Source: UBA7378 sp049611805
GTDB taxonomy: Bacteria; Pseudomonadota; Alphaproteobacteria; RS24
NCBI GenBank assembly: GCA_049611805.1
Contig: JBMZAX010000015.1
Coordinates: forward strand, 1-43,096
Length of the DNA stretch: 43,096 nt
Direction of reading: 5' to 3'
Under the pieces are notes generated by a model. That model made no database searches, had not been told where the DNA came from, and saw only the letters and a program-made list of their open reading frames with translations. The first letter of the stretch is position 1. Each line of letters begins with the position of its first letter. This document shows positions 43,030 through 43,096 of the stretch, one piece after another. A program made the position numbers and the translations under genes.

Positions 43030-43096
43030 ATGAGCGAATTGGCAAAAGTGGAAATCGTAGACGACATAGCAACCATCACACTGGATGACGGCAAGG
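43030..43096 (+). CDS. Enoyl-CoA hydratase/isomerase family, N-terminus only
   Basis: A gene that runs off the right edge. The 22 visible codons read MSELAKVEIVDDIATITLDDGK, the usual first two strands of crotonase-fold enzymes. GAGGAGAG lies eight to fifteen bases before the ATG. It would hydrate or isomerise enoyl-CoA and is divergent from the acyl-CoA dehydrogenase gene, fitting a shared fatty-acid or MMPA degradation role. Too short for a firm call. Confidence 0.65.
   Translation, partial: MSELAKVEIVDDIATITLDDGK

Overview
This window looks like a chromosomal segment of an alphaproteobacterium. The evidence is the ntrY-ntrX-trkA-trkH-dat-hfq run, the rlpA-dac-tmk-holB-metG run, the mfd / sdhE / recG group, the glmU-glmS pair, and the compact GC-rich coding. 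A DmdC-like acyl-CoA dehydrogenase, a TPR-sulfotransferase and a VCBS/RTX-type protein would fit a marine lineage, but that is inference and I cannot name a genus.

Positions 1-5717 are an AT-richer mobile island abutting the 3' end of a tRNA-Ser(UGA) gene (5718-5807, minus strand). The island carries the end of a tyrosine recombinase, an AlpA/excisionase-like HTH gene and a prim-pol/AAA ATPase replication protein. This is the kit of a small satellite-like integrative element. Four cargo genes lie between the integrase and the replication module: a hypothetical gene coupled to the integrase, a lipoprotein, a 66-residue membrane protein and a membrane-anchored coiled-coil protein. The lipoprotein and the small membrane gene sit in two units that share a similar 71-72 bp leader and a similar 3' hairpin.

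Positions 5934-19984 hold two housekeeping runs. The first is cell wall and replication/translation: rlpA, a D,D-carboxypeptidase gene, tmk, holB and metG, ended by a small terminator. The second is the NtrYX two-component system, the Trk potassium uptake pair, a D-amino-acid transaminase gene and hfq, with mazG convergent to hfq. No hflX lies between hfq and mazG. The NtrX central domain is degenerate.

Positions 20088-29640 hold a TPR-sulfotransferase, a broken cysteine-rich ORF, an MBL-fold hydrolase, a TatD nuclease, an SDR, a FrnE-type DsbA protein, mfd and sdhE. recG (29753-31834) most likely starts at an ATT codon behind a perfect Shine-Dalgarno sequence. A DUF502 membrane protein, an APH-like kinase, a DUF6285-type protein, two tiny tandem lipoprotein genes too short for ordinary ORF calling, a DCC-family protein and a short hypothetical follow.

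Positions 35032-37836 are an accessory patch. It holds a VCBS/RTX-like protein whose frame runs upstream of its only conventional start into signal-peptide-like sequence, then an AT-rich stretch with a recombinase-type HTH remnant and two small orphan ORFs. The window ends with glmS (own terminator), glmU, the DmdC-like acyl-CoA dehydrogenase and the first codons of a divergent crotonase-family gene.

The strongest leads for something undescribed are the cargo of the tRNA-Ser island with its repeated leader/hairpin cassettes, the twin mini-lipoproteins, the ATT start of recG and the degenerate NtrX.
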